Source of the DNA: Stictocephala bisonia
Taxonomy: Eukaryota > Arthropoda > Insecta > Hemiptera > Membracidae
Assembly: GCA_035578905.1 (NCBI GenBank)
Contig: JAQJVL010002559.1
Location: 1-64,000, forward strand
Direction of reading: 5' to 3'
Length of the DNA: 64,000 nt
The notes beneath the pieces are model-generated. The model did no database searches and was not told the DNA's origin. It worked only from the letters and a program-made list of their open reading frames with translations. A program made the position numbers and the translations under genes. Shown one piece after another: positions 45,690 through 56,367 of this stretch (its first letter is position 1; each line of letters opens with the position of its first letter).

Positions 45690-46013
45690 CTATCGTACAC
45701 CCGGGTTTATGATTGCTTGGACAAACATCTTTTTACAACTATCGTTCACCCATGGGTTTTTCATATAAACTTCGTGAAAGCATCGAGTGAATTGACGGCA
45801 TTCATTACCATCACGATAATACTGTACGTCTGTGCAAACCACTTCCATTCTAGGGTATTTACCTTTAAGCGCCCACAAATCTTCTAAGAGAGGCTTCCTA
45901 TTCTCGTATACATTCATAACCCGATTAAGAACGATGGTAGCAGCCATTGAAACTAACAGGTAGGTCTGAACGACTACATCTAAGATTTTTACCGCTTTAT
46001 ATAGAATATACAT
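45690..46013 (-). CDS. Short element ORF of unknown function
   Basis: An intact 107-codon ORF, with MAATIVLNRVMNVYENRK at 45947 as a likely alternative start. The C-terminal half has four Cys (VVCTD, NECRQFTRCFHEVY, DSCKK) and a VYMKNPWVNDSCKKMF stretch. No family recognised. It ends just left of the GTTTTCCTAGGGGCG end of the inverted-repeat module, which would place that module downstream of it and upstream of the acidic gene. Confidence 0.35.
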   Translation of the reverse strand: MYILYKAVKILDVVVQTYLLVSMAATIVLNRVMNVYENRKPLLEDLWALKGKYPRMEVVCTDVQYYRDGNECRQFTRCFHEVYMKNPWVNDSCKKMFVQAIINPGVR

Positions 46014-46133
46014 ATAGGGAGGGGGTAATTTCTTTTATTTTTTAGTGTATACATAGACAAACTAGATAAATATTCGACAGATTGTTTAACACAAAGTGCA
46101 GCAACTAACGTGAAATTACAAGTCCAAAATGTA

Positions 46134-46166
46134 GGTCGAGGTCATCCAAAACCTATAAAAAAAGGG
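46134..46166 (+). promoter_or_regulatory. GGTCGAGGTCA plus TATA module
   Basis: GGTCGAGGTCA at 46134-46144 precedes CCTATAAAAAAAGGG by about 8 bp. It shares composition and order with the modules at 33565 and 41834. Confidence 0.4.
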
Positions 46167-46313
46167 AGGAAGATTTGTGTTGTGTGTTAAGTGTACATGC
46201 TTTTTGTTTGTGACTGGGATATAAATGTATTCTGACACCATAGATCCTAAACCGCTCAATTGGATACTATTGAACCCTAGGCATCGGATTTGGATATTTG
46301 GTTAATATCCATG

Positions 46314-46372
46314 TGTGTGTGTGTGTGTGTATATATATGTGTATTTTTGTAAAATATATATATATTTCAATT
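46314..46372. repeat. GT and TA microsatellite
   Basis: A (GT)n run followed by TATATATATG and a second TATATATATAT run. Confidence 0.8.
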
Positions 46373-46579
46373 GTGTTTAGACACTAATACCTCATGCAAT
46401 AACTACTAAAAAAAGACAACCATGCACTAGCTATTAAAGCAAAATAAATGAATCATGCACTAAATAGCTAACAGTAAAGGAAGCAAGTTTAAGCATGTAC
46501 TACATAACTAAGAGTAAAGGAAGAGGGAAGAATCCTGAAAGAGAACACATGTTTGTTTAGTAAATACACACAAATATAA

Positions 46580-46900
46580 CAGAGTGTTGGGTGGTTTGTG
46601 GGCCTCGGAACAACACTCTGCCGGAAAGATAGCAGGTAGGATGCATTTTGTTGGATGGTTTGCAGGCCTTAGAACAACAAAGTGCAGGGACTGGGTTTTG
46701 GAAGGTAAGATTGAGGAAAGGTGGAGTGGTGCTCACGACCCCAGCGGTATTCTCGAGAAGCCTCAAACATAAGGTGGTTTTTCAACAGACTGTTGGGTGG
46801 TTTTTGGGCCTCAGATCAACAATCGGTTGAGGAAAGACAGGGCTGCCTACTGCCGGTTGTTTTTCGGGCCTCTGAACGACAGTAAGCAAGGATAAGTCAT
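46580..46900. repeat. Interspersed tandem words in the GC-rich block
   Basis: GTTGGGTGGTTTGTGGGCCTC-like words followed by GAACAACA occur at about 46586, 46650, 46792 and 46854 with irregular spacing. ORFs across it are discounted. Confidence 0.6.
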
Positions 46901-48660
46901 TTAAGCCAGTTTGGTGTCCGTAAACAAATAACTTAAGGAAAGGTGATAGGAGAGAGATATCTGAGTCAACTCTGGATTGGCTGCTATCCTGTAGCGAGCT
47001 AGGGGCAGGCAGAGGTTCTGGAGTGGGCTGTGGGCGAGCTGCTTGAAGAGGCGCTGATCTAGGAGATGTTGATCTGGGCGGGCAGTAGTCGAAGGCAAAG
47101 GCGTTGGCTGGTTTGAAGACGGTGGCAGAGGTGGTGTAGCGCCTGGTAGAGAAAGGCAAACTTTAGCTGCGAAAAGCTGTTTGTGGCGTCTTCCTAGCTT
47201 TGTTATGTCCAGTCCTTCTAGGGCCTGCTCCAGGATGACGGCTTCTTCTGCAGCTGCGGACGGCTTCCGAGACGTAGTGGCAGGATTGGCTTTCTTACGC
47301 TGGGATCCATGGTAGATGGTAGATTCTGGTAAGCGAATGGTTCCTGCAGGATGCGATCCTGCTTTTTCTCTATTCTGTGGGGGCGTGGCTTTGCTGTAAT
47401 TGGTTGTTGAGTTTGCTCAAATCATAAACAAGTAAGCTCACGTAAATACAAACTTTCATCTCTGAGGGGATCATTCTTGTTCTAAGAGATCACTGGGCTA
47501 GGCTAAGGACTGTGATGTTTACAGCGTAAGATATCACTGAGCTGAGTTAAGGACTGCGAAGTTTATAGCGTAAAAGCTAAGGCGAAACGTAGTTCAAGGT
47601 CACTTCAGTCAGCCCTCTAATGCGGTAATGCATTAGAGGGGGGCCAATGCATTAGAGGGGGGCCCTAAAACTCCAACGGATGGAGCAAGGACCCACGAGG
47701 TTGAACGCAAGTTCCAACCTCGAGATTAGAGTTATTTTTATCTTCTCGCCCGGGCTTTGACCACAGCCACGGGCTGGTATCCGCTCCCAGCCGCTCATCG
47801 GAGTCCTTTGAGGGAAGGCGAAGCTCAGTTCCTTCGCTGTCCAGCCGCTGGTCTGAGTGGCTTGTACGGCTGTGACCTTTAAAAAGGCCGTATTCCGTGA
47901 AATAACGAATGAAAGAAAATGGCCTTGAAAAAGGCCGTATTCCGTGAAATAACGAATGAAACGAACTGGTTTTGAAAAAGGCCGTTTTGAGAGCCACCCA
48001 GAGCTGTGGCGTGGTCACCAAAGAAACAGAGCACATGGTCTGGACATGCCTCCGCGGCGAACTCAACACGGGTGTAAGCGAGAATGCAAAGCCTACGGCA
48101 AGGCTTTACACTCCCGCCGAGACCCGCGCTGGGTCCGTCGGGGAGCACAACTCGTCCGAGGCCTGGAAGTCTTCATCGCTCCGGCGGGCTTCTCCGCCTG
48201 GCTGGATCCGCTCGGTTGGTCGGCTGCGTGGCTGGAACCACTTTCCAGGGTCCGCTGCTGGTCCCTCTTCCCATCAGCTGCATCCTCCACTCCTCAGAAC
48301 TCTTTCCCAGGCCATGGATCCTCTTCAGCTGCCCGTAGTCCCAACTACCGTCACATACACAAGGAGGCGAAAGACCGACTAAGGTAGGATTTGTGTGTTA
48401 TCCGAGCACCAATTTCAGAGCTCGGTCAACTACCGTATAGAGAACGTCACGACAGTCAGGCCGGCTGGCTGGTTTGCATTGCCCGCCACGCTCTGGCTTA
48501 GAGTTCCGTTCCCCTTCGTACTAGTTCTAGGCGTAACTCTGATTTTCTTACCGGGCTTTGCTCACTGCGTCTGGGCATAACTTAAGCCACCCTTCGGCCT
48601 AGACCTCCGCTTCTTTTGCCCCGGTCTATTACGTTAGCTTACTCATACCTAGGAGGACCT
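46900..48660. other. GC-rich composite block of unknown origin
   Basis: Markedly richer in G+C than everything around it. It contains two ~43-bp repeats (GATCACTGGGCTAGGCTAAG-like, about 47487-47575), a doubled AATGCATTAGAGGGGGGCC (47630-47667) and about 2.3 copies of a 51-bp unit with GGCCGTATTCCGTGAAATAA (47884-47985). Plus-strand codons at 47990-48050 give ETEHMVWTC, reminiscent of the Cys/His end of some LINE ORF2 proteins, but the rest does not follow. Many overlapping ORFs exist because stops are rare in GC-rich DNA. Origin may be ribosomal-spacer-like, satellite or LINE-derived. I cannot decide. Confidence 0.4.
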
Positions 48661-48689
48661 ATGATTGAGTAAGCTTACTCTTTAAGCTT

Positions 48690-49300
48690 AAAATGGTTTT
48701 TTGCATAAATCTCAAAAACGGTCCGTCCTAGTGCCTTAATAATGATTTTTTGGCCTCCTCTCCCTTAACCCCCTGACCCTGACCCCCAACCCCCTTCTCT
48801 ATCCACAAATCCTGCCTCCTCTTCCCATTTTTTTAAACGCTCTAGTTTTGTTGTTAATCGACCGATTTCGTTTACATTTAGTACACATATACAAATATAC
48901 ATGCATTATCTACCTATAACAAAATATTTCATTAATAACATCTCCGGACTTATCTTTTCCCCACCACTTTTCTTTGAAACGGTCTAGTTTCGTTATTTTA
49001 TGGCTGATTTCGTTCTCATTTGGTACACATATACACATGCACTACCTACAACAAAATATTCATTGAAAAACGTCTCTGGACTTATCTTCCCCCCCACCTC
49101 ACCAATCTTCTATGCAACGCTCTAGTTTCATTATTTACTGAGCGTTATTAAATTTCAAATTCAAATTTAGTGCACATATACACATGCACTACCTATAACA
49201 AATATATCATAAACAACGTATCTGGACCTATCATCACACCTCCCCCTACCACTTTTCTTTGAAACACTCTAGTATTCTTAATTACCTACAGATTTTGTGT
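48690..49300. repeat. Tandem repeat, unit about 130-150 bp
   Basis: Three to four units contain in order CGCTCTAGTTTCGTTATT, TTTAGTACACATATACA, CACTACCTATAACAAA and TCTGGACTTATC, with C-rich junctions (CCCCCCCACC). Confidence 0.7.
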
Positions 49301-49882
49301 TGAATCGAAACCCCGTAATAAGTTAAAAAGTTATTATACTGGTTTAGCACTATAATATTGTTATAACAGTAGTTGTAGTACAAGGGTACTACAACACCGT
49401 TAGGAAAACCTTTGTGGTCTTTTTAGGTTTTTGCGTCATGCTTTCTTACGTTAAGTTTTACACTTTAGGCTTGCTCTTAAGTTGCAGTTACGTTCTGTTT
49501 AAACCTGCTATAACTTCCTTATTTACAACACAAGCTTCTTCAAATGTTGTAAGACTTTCCACAACACTTTTGATGTTTAGTAGAGGAATATACTTAAGTT
49601 TGTGTATGTATAAATGAAGGTATTTAATCCTATATTTTTTAGTATTACCTCAGTTTTGCAAGAGAGCGTATATATCAACCTGCGAACTATGGATACCCAA
49701 GGTTTGGAAAATGTTCAGTATCGAATTGTTAGTTCTACAACTAATAGTGTAAGAGGTACAAGAGATTTTAATGAGACTATCATGCCGCCATGCCGCAGGA
49801 TTAACCTATACAAGTAATGAAGGTTAGCAGCACAGTTAAGACTGATGCAGAGGTATTTATAGTCTCTAGTACAGGATTTTAG
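49301..49882. other. Inner flank of the right terminal repeat
   Basis: Two short plus-strand ORFs (49414-49617 and 49614-49817, 67 codons each) overlap by four bases as ATGA. Neither has a recognised domain. They may be element genes but there is no supporting homology. Confidence 0.3.
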
Positions 49883-49984
49883 ACTTTTTATCATAACACC
49901 CCCTTTTTGTCTTATATATTGAGGTGCGTTGATGTTTCACATCACTCGCACACCAACACTCGCAAGCCGCACATCTACGCAGCA

Positions 49985-50428
49985 ATGAATACAAATATAG
50001 AGTTGGTTGTGCTTGAGCTAAGGTTTGCAAAGTCTTCTTGGACTCCTGCTGCGTTGGAGCTGTTGAAGTGTATGAGCAAGATTGCTCAGAGTATTGAAAA
50101 TACAACATTCCGGATGAAGTGTATAGACACAGAGATTACACGATATGGTCAGCATTTTACTCACTGCATGTGGTCGAACCCTGAGACGACTGTCGGACCT
50201 ATTTATTGCATTTGTAGCGATGTGTTACATCGCAAAGACGACTTCCTTAAGTTACTAGACCGCATCGGAGCTGACGAGTGTGGGGAGGAGTTGTACAATG
50301 CAGTAATGAGGCAGGTGAAGGGGAGTGAAGAAGTTGCAAGCTCTACAGAGGACTTCAGGGTTGATGTACTCAAAGATGACTCAGACAATGAGAACACATC
50401 ACCCAAATCCAGAGCCACCACTAAGTAG
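49985..50428 (+). CDS. Terminal-repeat ORF, right copy (unknown function)
   Basis: 147 codons from the Met shared with the left copy; the open frame reaches an ATG at 49907. It starts MNTNIELVVLELRFAK and keeps RYGQHFTHCMW, GPIYCICSDVLH and the acidic Ser-rich tail, extended by SRATTK compared with the left copy. The changes between copies are mostly single residues with the frame intact. It reads outward toward the right end with an AATAAA about 60 bp after the stop. Function unknown. Duplication in both repeats implies double dosage in the original virus. Confidence 0.6.
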   Translation: MNTNIELVVLELRFAKSSWTPAALELLKCMSKIAQSIENTTFRMKCIDTEITRYGQHFTHCMWSNPETTVGPIYCICSDVLHRKDDFLKLLDRIGADECGEELYNAVMRQVKGSEEVASSTEDFRVDVLKDDSDNENTSPKSRATTK

Positions 50429-50505
50429 TTTTGTTACTGTAGGTTTAGTCTGTAAGATGTACATAGTGTAAAAATTGTAATATTTTAAATAAAGTAAAAG
50501 AAAGG

Positions 50506-50543
50506 GGCTTCTTGGACAGAGCAGTCGTTCTGTCCAAGAAGCC
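50506..50543. repeat. Perfect hairpin in the right terminal repeat
   Basis: GGCTTCTTGGACAGA and TCTGTCCAAGAAGCC flank an 8-base loop that is the complement of the left repeat's loop. Located after the polyadenylation signal of the outward ORF. Confidence 0.85.
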
Positions 50544-50773
50544 ATTTTCAAGAAGTACAGTGATGACCTTGACCCACACACTATCCCTGTGACGTACTAA
50601 CCTACGTCACCATGACGTCATTATTACGTCACCGTGACGTCACAAAACTCACCTGTCAAACCATTTGATTTATGTGAGCCAGCACCGGAAAATTCCACTA
50701 ATAATGTACAAATCATAAAAATACATAGATACACCTTTGATATCTATTTTGATATACTAATCAGAACATTTTG

Positions 50774-52420
50774 TGAATTTTAAAGAAAATGTATTAATGT
50801 ACTTTGAGGCTACAGAAACTAAGAAGGAGTCTCAGAATGTTCAATTATCTAGACTGAAAAACCTTACTGGTCCAGACGCATTGCGAGTGTATGAATCACT
50901 AAACCAAGGGTGGTAATGAAACAGTGGACAGTATACTCAAAACATTACAACAATATTGTATACCAAACCGAAATTTAAAAAATTGAAATCTTTAAATTAT
51001 TTAATCGGAAACAAAATGAATTTGAGTCATTTGACACATTTACACTGATCTATTATCACTGCTACAAAATTGTAAATTTGAAAACCAACAGATAAGTTAC
51101 TAAGAGGTTAATTTGTGTTGGGCATCAACTGTATGAAAACTAAAAAAAAAAAAATAAATTAAAAAAATTACTAAAATATCACTTAACTTTAATAAAAATA
51201 ACAGCTGATTTATGTATGACAGAAGACATTTCAAAAGAAAATTAACGCAATAAGACGAAATCAAACAAAAGACATCTATACAATAAGAAAACCTATAGAA
51301 AAACAACAAGATGAAACAAACATAGTTTAGACAAGAAGATGCAAAGGGGAATGAGGAATTCATATGTAACCGTTTTGGTAGAAAACTTGTCAATGGAAAA
51401 TGTCCTGAAATGGGTAAAAACTGCACCAAATGTGGTAAGCCAAATCATTTATTTATAGTATGCCGAACAAAAGATTTTCTCAAACGATCCAGTAATATTG
51501 TTTGCGAGATTTCAGAAAATGATAGTAATGACTTAGCTTGTAATAATTAAACTTTAAACACAGTTAATGTTTATAAAGATCAGAAAGTATGTTATAAAAA
51601 TATTAAGGTAGAAGGAATAAATACCAATTTTAAACTTGGCACAGGTGCGGAGGTTAATGTTTTAACTTAGAGAATCATATGAATAAAAGTAATAAAGATA
51701 ATACTTGAAGATTTTGAAGGTTTCAAAGTTAAACTAATAGGATTTATAGAAACCGTGATTGAAACTATCTTGAAAATGGCGTTAGTTAGATTTTTAGTTG
51801 TAAAAGATTTCTGTAACCCTATAATGGGATCAAGGACAGCTTTGATCTTAATTTTATTAAAAGGATTGTCAACATTGAACTTAGTTTAGAAAATACATTG
51901 TCAAGAAACAGAATATTTAATCATAACACATCAGAATTTGAGGGTTTTTGCTAATTTCCAGACATTTGTATAAGATAACAATAGACAGCAAAGTTGTTTT
52001 ACACGCAAGCTCAGTAAGAAGAATAACATTTAAAGTCGGGAATAGATTTGAAGAAACATTAAAAGTCTTTGGACTCAAGATATATTATAGAACCAGTTAA
52101 TGAACCTAAAGAGTGGGTTAGCAATCTTGTAATTGTAGAGAAACCCAATGGTTCTCTGCGTCTTTGTATTGACACAACTAATTTAAATAAATATATTATT
52201 AGAGAAAGATATTCAATTCCAACTATTGAAAATCTGTCACAAAACCTAGCTCATAAAAAGTTTTTTTTCGGTTTTAGACATTAAAGATGGGTTTTATCAC
52301 ATTAGTTTGGAAGAAGAATCAAGTAAAATATGTTTGTTTAGTACTATAATTGGAACATATTGATTTTTCAGAGCACCATCATGCCTGCCAGTACTTTAAA
52401 AAAAGCTAATTATTAAGTAT
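50774..52420 (+). pseudogene. Ty3/gypsy fragment: Gag, knuckle, protease, start of RT
   Basis: Reading frames on the plus strand give Gag-like words, then a zinc knuckle (CPEMGKNCTKCGKPNHLFIVC near 51404-51465, first knuckle damaged), a protease block (FKLGTGAEVNVLT, with the catalytic Asp changed to Gly), and an RT start (EWVSNLVIVEKPNGSLRLCI at about 52111). A decayed DIKDGFYHI follows. Many stops. Starts only about 75 bp outside the adintovirus-like element. The first ~1 kb is repeated in inverse orientation at 52690-53650. Confidence 0.7.
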
Positions 52421-52536
52421 TTTGGTGATATTTATTTATTTTGTTATATTAGCCTCCAGAACTGTTATATTATAGAAATAATACTGGTTAAATTACCCTT
52501 TTTCCTGCCAACAGTTCTTCAAACACAATCTGCTAT

Positions 52537-52570
52537 GTACATTTCGAAGCATAAAGCTTCATCATCAAGC
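52537..52570 (-). ncRNA. Degenerate hammerhead-like motif
   Basis: On the minus strand TTGATGA, GAAGC, a 5-base loop, GCTTC and GAAATGTAC follow each other. The core differs from CUGANGA by one base. Stem II is a perfect 5 bp with one unpaired U before it, as in the motifs at 28708 and 28774. Confidence 0.3.
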
Positions 52571-52689
52571 TTTCAAAAACGTCACTTTACATTAAAACAC
52601 TAAAAAACATTTAAACATATTAAAAATATATGCTAATAAAAAAAATATGACAAATACATTTGCCGGCCGGCGATAGACTATCTATAAAT

Positions 52690-53650
52690 CCTATTGGTTT
52701 AACTTTAAAACCTTCAACATCTTGAAGTATTATCTTATTACTTTTTTTCATACGATTCTCTAAGGTAAAAAATTAACCTCCGCACCTGTGCCAAGTTTAA
52801 AATTGATATTCTTTCCTTCTACCTTAATAGTTTTATACCATGCTTTCTGATCTTTAACAACATTAACTTTGTTTCAAGTTTAAATATTACAAGCTAAGTT
52901 ATTACTATCATTTTCTGAAATCTCGCAAACAATAATACTGGATCGTTTGAGAAAATCTTTTGTTTGGCATACTATAAATAAATGATTTAGCTTACCACAT
53001 TTGGTGTAGTTTTTACCCATTTCAGGACATTTTCCATTGACAAGTTTTCTGCCAAAACGGTTACATATGAATTCCTCATTCCCTTTTGCATCTTCTTGTC
53101 TAAACCATGTTTGTTTAATCTTGTTGTTTTTCTATAGGTTTTCTTATTGTATAGATGTATTTTGTTTGATTTTGTCTCATTTCATTAGTTTTCTTTTGAA
53201 ATGTCTTCTGTCATACATAAATCAGCTGTTATTTTTACTAAAGTTAATTCATTTTTTAGTAATTTTTTAATTTTTTTGAGTTTTCATACAGTTGATGCCC
53301 AATAGAAATTGACCTCTTAGTAACTTATCTGTTGGTTTTCAAATTTACAATTTTGTAGCAGTGATAATAGATCAGTGTAAATGTGTCAAATGACTCAAAT
53401 ACGTTTTGTTTCCCATTAAATAATTTATAGATTTAAATTTTTTAATTTCGGTTTGGTATACAATATTGTTGTAATGTTTTGAGTATACTGCCCACTGTTT
53501 CATTACCACCCTTGGTTTAGTGATTCATACACTCGCAATGCATCTGGTCCAGTAAGGTTTTCAGTCTAGATAATTGAACATTCTGAGACTTCTTCGTAGT
53601 TTCTGTAGCCTCAAAGTACATTAATACATTTTCTTTAAAATTAACAAATT
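52690..53650 (-). pseudogene. Inverted second copy of the gypsy Gag-protease segment
   Basis: Reverse-complement match to about 50774-51750 throughout: the Gag words, the knuckle and the CACCTGTGCCAAGTTTAAAA protease block are all present. It extends further upstream into Gag (to about 53740) than the left arm. The hydrophobic ORFs at 51100-51429 and 53037-53270 are antisense shadows of the same segment. The two arms face away from a 0.9 kb centre, which holds the RT start of the left copy. Confidence 0.7.
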
Positions 53651-53739
53651 TTCTCATATATTTCCATACAACTTCAAAGTTTCTGGTTTATTATATTCCA
53701 TATTTTCTCAATTGCACGACTGTGCCATGTTCTATTAAC

Positions 53740-53964
53740 TAAATAATTATTCAAATTCAAATTAAAATATTTTATTAAATAGAGTCTAACTCACAAATAA
53801 CAGTTTTAAAAAACACATTGAAATTTTAACTGAGTTTTAAGAAGTTAGTTCTTAATAGAATGCTTAAGTCCTATATTAGTTACTAAAAAACGTGCTTGTA
53901 ATCTATTGTAAGCCCTTGCAATATCAGGATCAGGTAATCACACAGCCCTCCGATTTGGCTACTA
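53740..53964. other. AT-rich spacer, possibly a LINE or SINE tail
   Basis: Begins with ATTCAAATTCAAATTAAAAT, which resembles the tail of a minus-strand LINE such as the one at 16105-16140. No coding similarity. Confidence 0.3.
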
Positions 53965-54553
53965 TCGGTGTAGAAATTATATGCACCTGAGTTTGAAGGT
54001 TGTTTTCTAAGAAACTAAGAGGCGTTTGAAAACTCCAATATACCATTGTTCCCCTTGTATAATTGTGCGTTATGACATGCAAATTTCAAAATGTTAGCTA
54101 TAATAACTATTCTTAGTTGGAACAAAGAATTATCGGAATCTAACTGGTTTTCAGTCTACATCAAATTTACCCCGTTATTACTTAAAAAACCGTTCATGTA
54201 GTACATTTATATTTTAGTACGTGGTTGATAGAAATGTTTCCTATAAGTTTTATTAATTTTAAAATTGCATGTTTTCAAGAAAGAAAAAAAAAGTTCTTAT
54301 AAACTACAATAAACTTTGTTTTCTTGGATTCTAGAGGTTTTAAAATTAATTATTTGTCCTTGTTGTAATCCTTATTACACACATAGTTATGATGAATCAT
54401 TTTCATACGTGTAAATAACCGCAATGGTTTTATACCGTATTAAATCAATTTAAATTTATCAGTTTAAAGTTATTTTATAGTAGTTTTCATAGGGGTCTTA
54501 GTTTCTTAGAAAAAACCTTCAAATTTAGGTTCACATAATTTCTGCGCCGACAG
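53965..54553. mobile_element. MITE with terminal inverted repeats of about 75 bp
   Basis: The left end CGGTGTAGAAATTATATGCA matches the complement of the right end (AATTTCTGCGCC...), and both continue into TTGAAGG and CTAAGAAACTAAGA. Interior about 440 bp, AT-rich and non-coding. No target duplication could be fixed. Confidence 0.6.
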
Positions 54554-54930
54554 AAACGTTGACAGTCTGACCAGCCGGTGAGGTGGAGGTGACACCCATC
54601 AGGACTGGAGAGTGACAGTGGAGCGCCTGTCAAAAATATATCAAACTGTCAGCCAAGAAATATCACAACTGCGACAGTGGAGTGCCTGACCGTGAGGAGC
54701 TCCACTGTCGTACCCTCGCGGGTCCAGTGTGACAAGGGTTCAAAAACTAAGCTTATTGATATCTATGATGAGATCGTGTTTAACTTGTGAGTAATATAAG
54801 TGTAGGTGATACACAAGGTGATACAAAGCATACATATTATTACATAAGCAAATAATATGTATGCTTATTAAAATAAGCATACATATTATTTACATAAGAT
54901 CCGGGTTTGATTCCCGGTTTTGTTCACAAA
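54554..54930. repeat. Short repeats and a tRNA-like B box
   Basis: GACAGTGGAG-type words recur at 54616-54710. ATAATATGTATGCTTATTAA (about 54849-54868) lies within overlapping palindromes of AAGCATACATATTATT. GATCCGGGTTTGATTCCCGG at about 54898-54917 looks like an RNA polymerase III B box of a SINE remnant, without a recognisable A box. Confidence 0.4.
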
Positions 54931-55942
54931 TGTTACACTTCAAATTTCTTTAGAAATAAGAAAGCCTTCTGGCATTGAAATTGTAAATATAAGTTATATT
55001 AAAATAAGCTGCTATAGTCTGATTCATTTACACGCTTCTAAGTCATAGAAAGGGTGAATTGTATAGGATGTAAATTCGTGGATTGGTTGGCATTTGACGT
55101 ATTCTTAAGTAACTATTTTTAATAGTCCTTTCAAGGCTAAGCAGGTTGAACCGGAAATAATGTATAAAAAATGCATTTAAACTAAGTAATAAGTTGATAT
55201 AACATCTGTTTGCGGTATATATTTTCAGTTTTGTTATAAAACGAAATAATACCTTTAACATATACCATTCTTATAAAATTTATTTAAATAGTATTCAGTC
55301 ATCATTGAGACACATCCAATACATTATTTTCACACCTACCAACAAGTAGATGACAACCAACATTTTAAATCTTTAAAGTCTTTAGATAGCGTAAATTATC
55401 AAAAGGTGTTTGTATTAAGTATTAAAATATTAAGTTAAATAGCATGTCTCGTTTAAACTTCCGTATTTAGTTTGTTTTACGATATTGTAGCCTACAGATT
55501 GAGTGTAAATGTTATTTTTTGTTTTAGTTTAATTATTGTTTTTTATATTTTAGATTGTTTTAAATATTAATAAGTGTAACCCAAATTATTTAGTTTAAAT
55601 TTCAATGTATATTTATTATTTTAAATGTTATACATATTATTAAGTGTTAAAACTAAAAAATGCTTATTCGTTATTTACAAGCCTATTTGTAGATATTGAC
55701 CTTTTTTTTGTAACTCATACTTTTCTTTGAAACAACTTGCCGAGAAATAAAATTAATATAATTTTGTAAAATCACTGACTGGCTTTTACGAATTAGCATA
55801 AACTATGGTTAATATTTCATAATTAATACTCATGGGTTAAAGGGACAAGTAATGGTCAAAGGACGAGTGTCTACGTGTTTCTATTACATAAAACTAAATA
55901 GTATTAAGTTTATAAATTTTCGAAAAAAATGACTATAAATTC
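54931..55942. other. AT-rich DNA without recognised features
   Basis: Only short ORFs. A T run at 55702-55710. Confidence 0.45.
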
Positions 55943-55948
55943 ATCATT

Positions 55949-56013
55949 ATCTTAGTCTTCGGGAGTTGATGTGGTAAACGTGACGCGGTCAACATCCGAA
56001 GACCAAGATAGTT
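55949..56013. repeat. Imperfect hairpin
   Basis: TATCTTAGTCTTCGG pairs with CCGAAGACCAAGATA with one mismatch. The loop includes TTGATGTGGTAAACG. May be the remnant of a small fold-back element. Confidence 0.6.
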
Positions 56014-56367
56014 AGTGTGCATAAACAAGTGTGGATGTCTTTTATTTGAAGGATTACAAACTTCTTTTTAAACAAGTCTGCAATAGTTTAACGACTTATT
56101 AATTCAAATAAAATGAAACATGACTAAGAATACTTATCACAGTACATTAATAGTTTTGACTGGTCTTTTAGGATAACCTCTTAATAGAACATATCAAATA
56201 CAGAACCAATGTTACACTTACTCCTACAAAATATGCAGTGCTCTTAAAACATTCAGTATGATAGTAGCCGTTGTGATATTTGATTGGTAGGTATTTAGGA
56301 GGCCTCGTGAGCTGAGTTTGATAGCAGGTAGTAAGTAGGTAGAGTACCGAGGACAGGTAGTTTTAGG

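Larger units (their letters stand above)
31014..50700 (-). mobile_element. Endogenous adintovirus/Polinton-like element, decayed
   Basis: The ends are inverted copies: TAGTGGAATTTGCCAGTGG at 31014 and, on the other strand from 50700, TAGTGGAATTTTCCGGTGC. They lead into inverted repeats of about 815 bp. Inside, minus-strand remnants include protein-primed DNA polymerase B, a PLA2 domain, an adenain-type protease, penton-like and major-capsid-like genes and a fibre-like gene. This is the gene set of adintoviruses (midsize linear dsDNA viruses related to Polintons/Mavericks). The length of 19.7 kb is typical. An integrase was not found. Nearly every gene has stops or frameshifts, so the copy is a fossil. 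Confidence 0.85.
49883..50700. repeat. Right terminal inverted repeat
   Basis: Inverse partner of 31014-31830 with the same ORF, hairpin and TGACGT cluster. An AATAAA at 50488 follows the ORF and would serve as its polyadenylation signal; the corresponding bases in the left repeat are changed. Confidence 0.9.

Noticed and set aside
46557..48390. Many overlapping ORFs of 60-140 codons in the GC-rich block
   Set aside because: Stops are rare in GC-rich DNA, frames overlap on both strands and none shows a domain.
45437..49882. Retroviral-type integrase of the adintovirus-like element
   Set aside because: Searched for because the family carries one, but no HHCC finger or DDE pattern was seen in any frame.
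51100..51429. Hydrophobic minus-strand ORF that looks like a membrane protein (also 53037-53270)
   Set aside because: It is the antisense of the gypsy Gag-knuckle segment and appears twice because that segment is duplicated.
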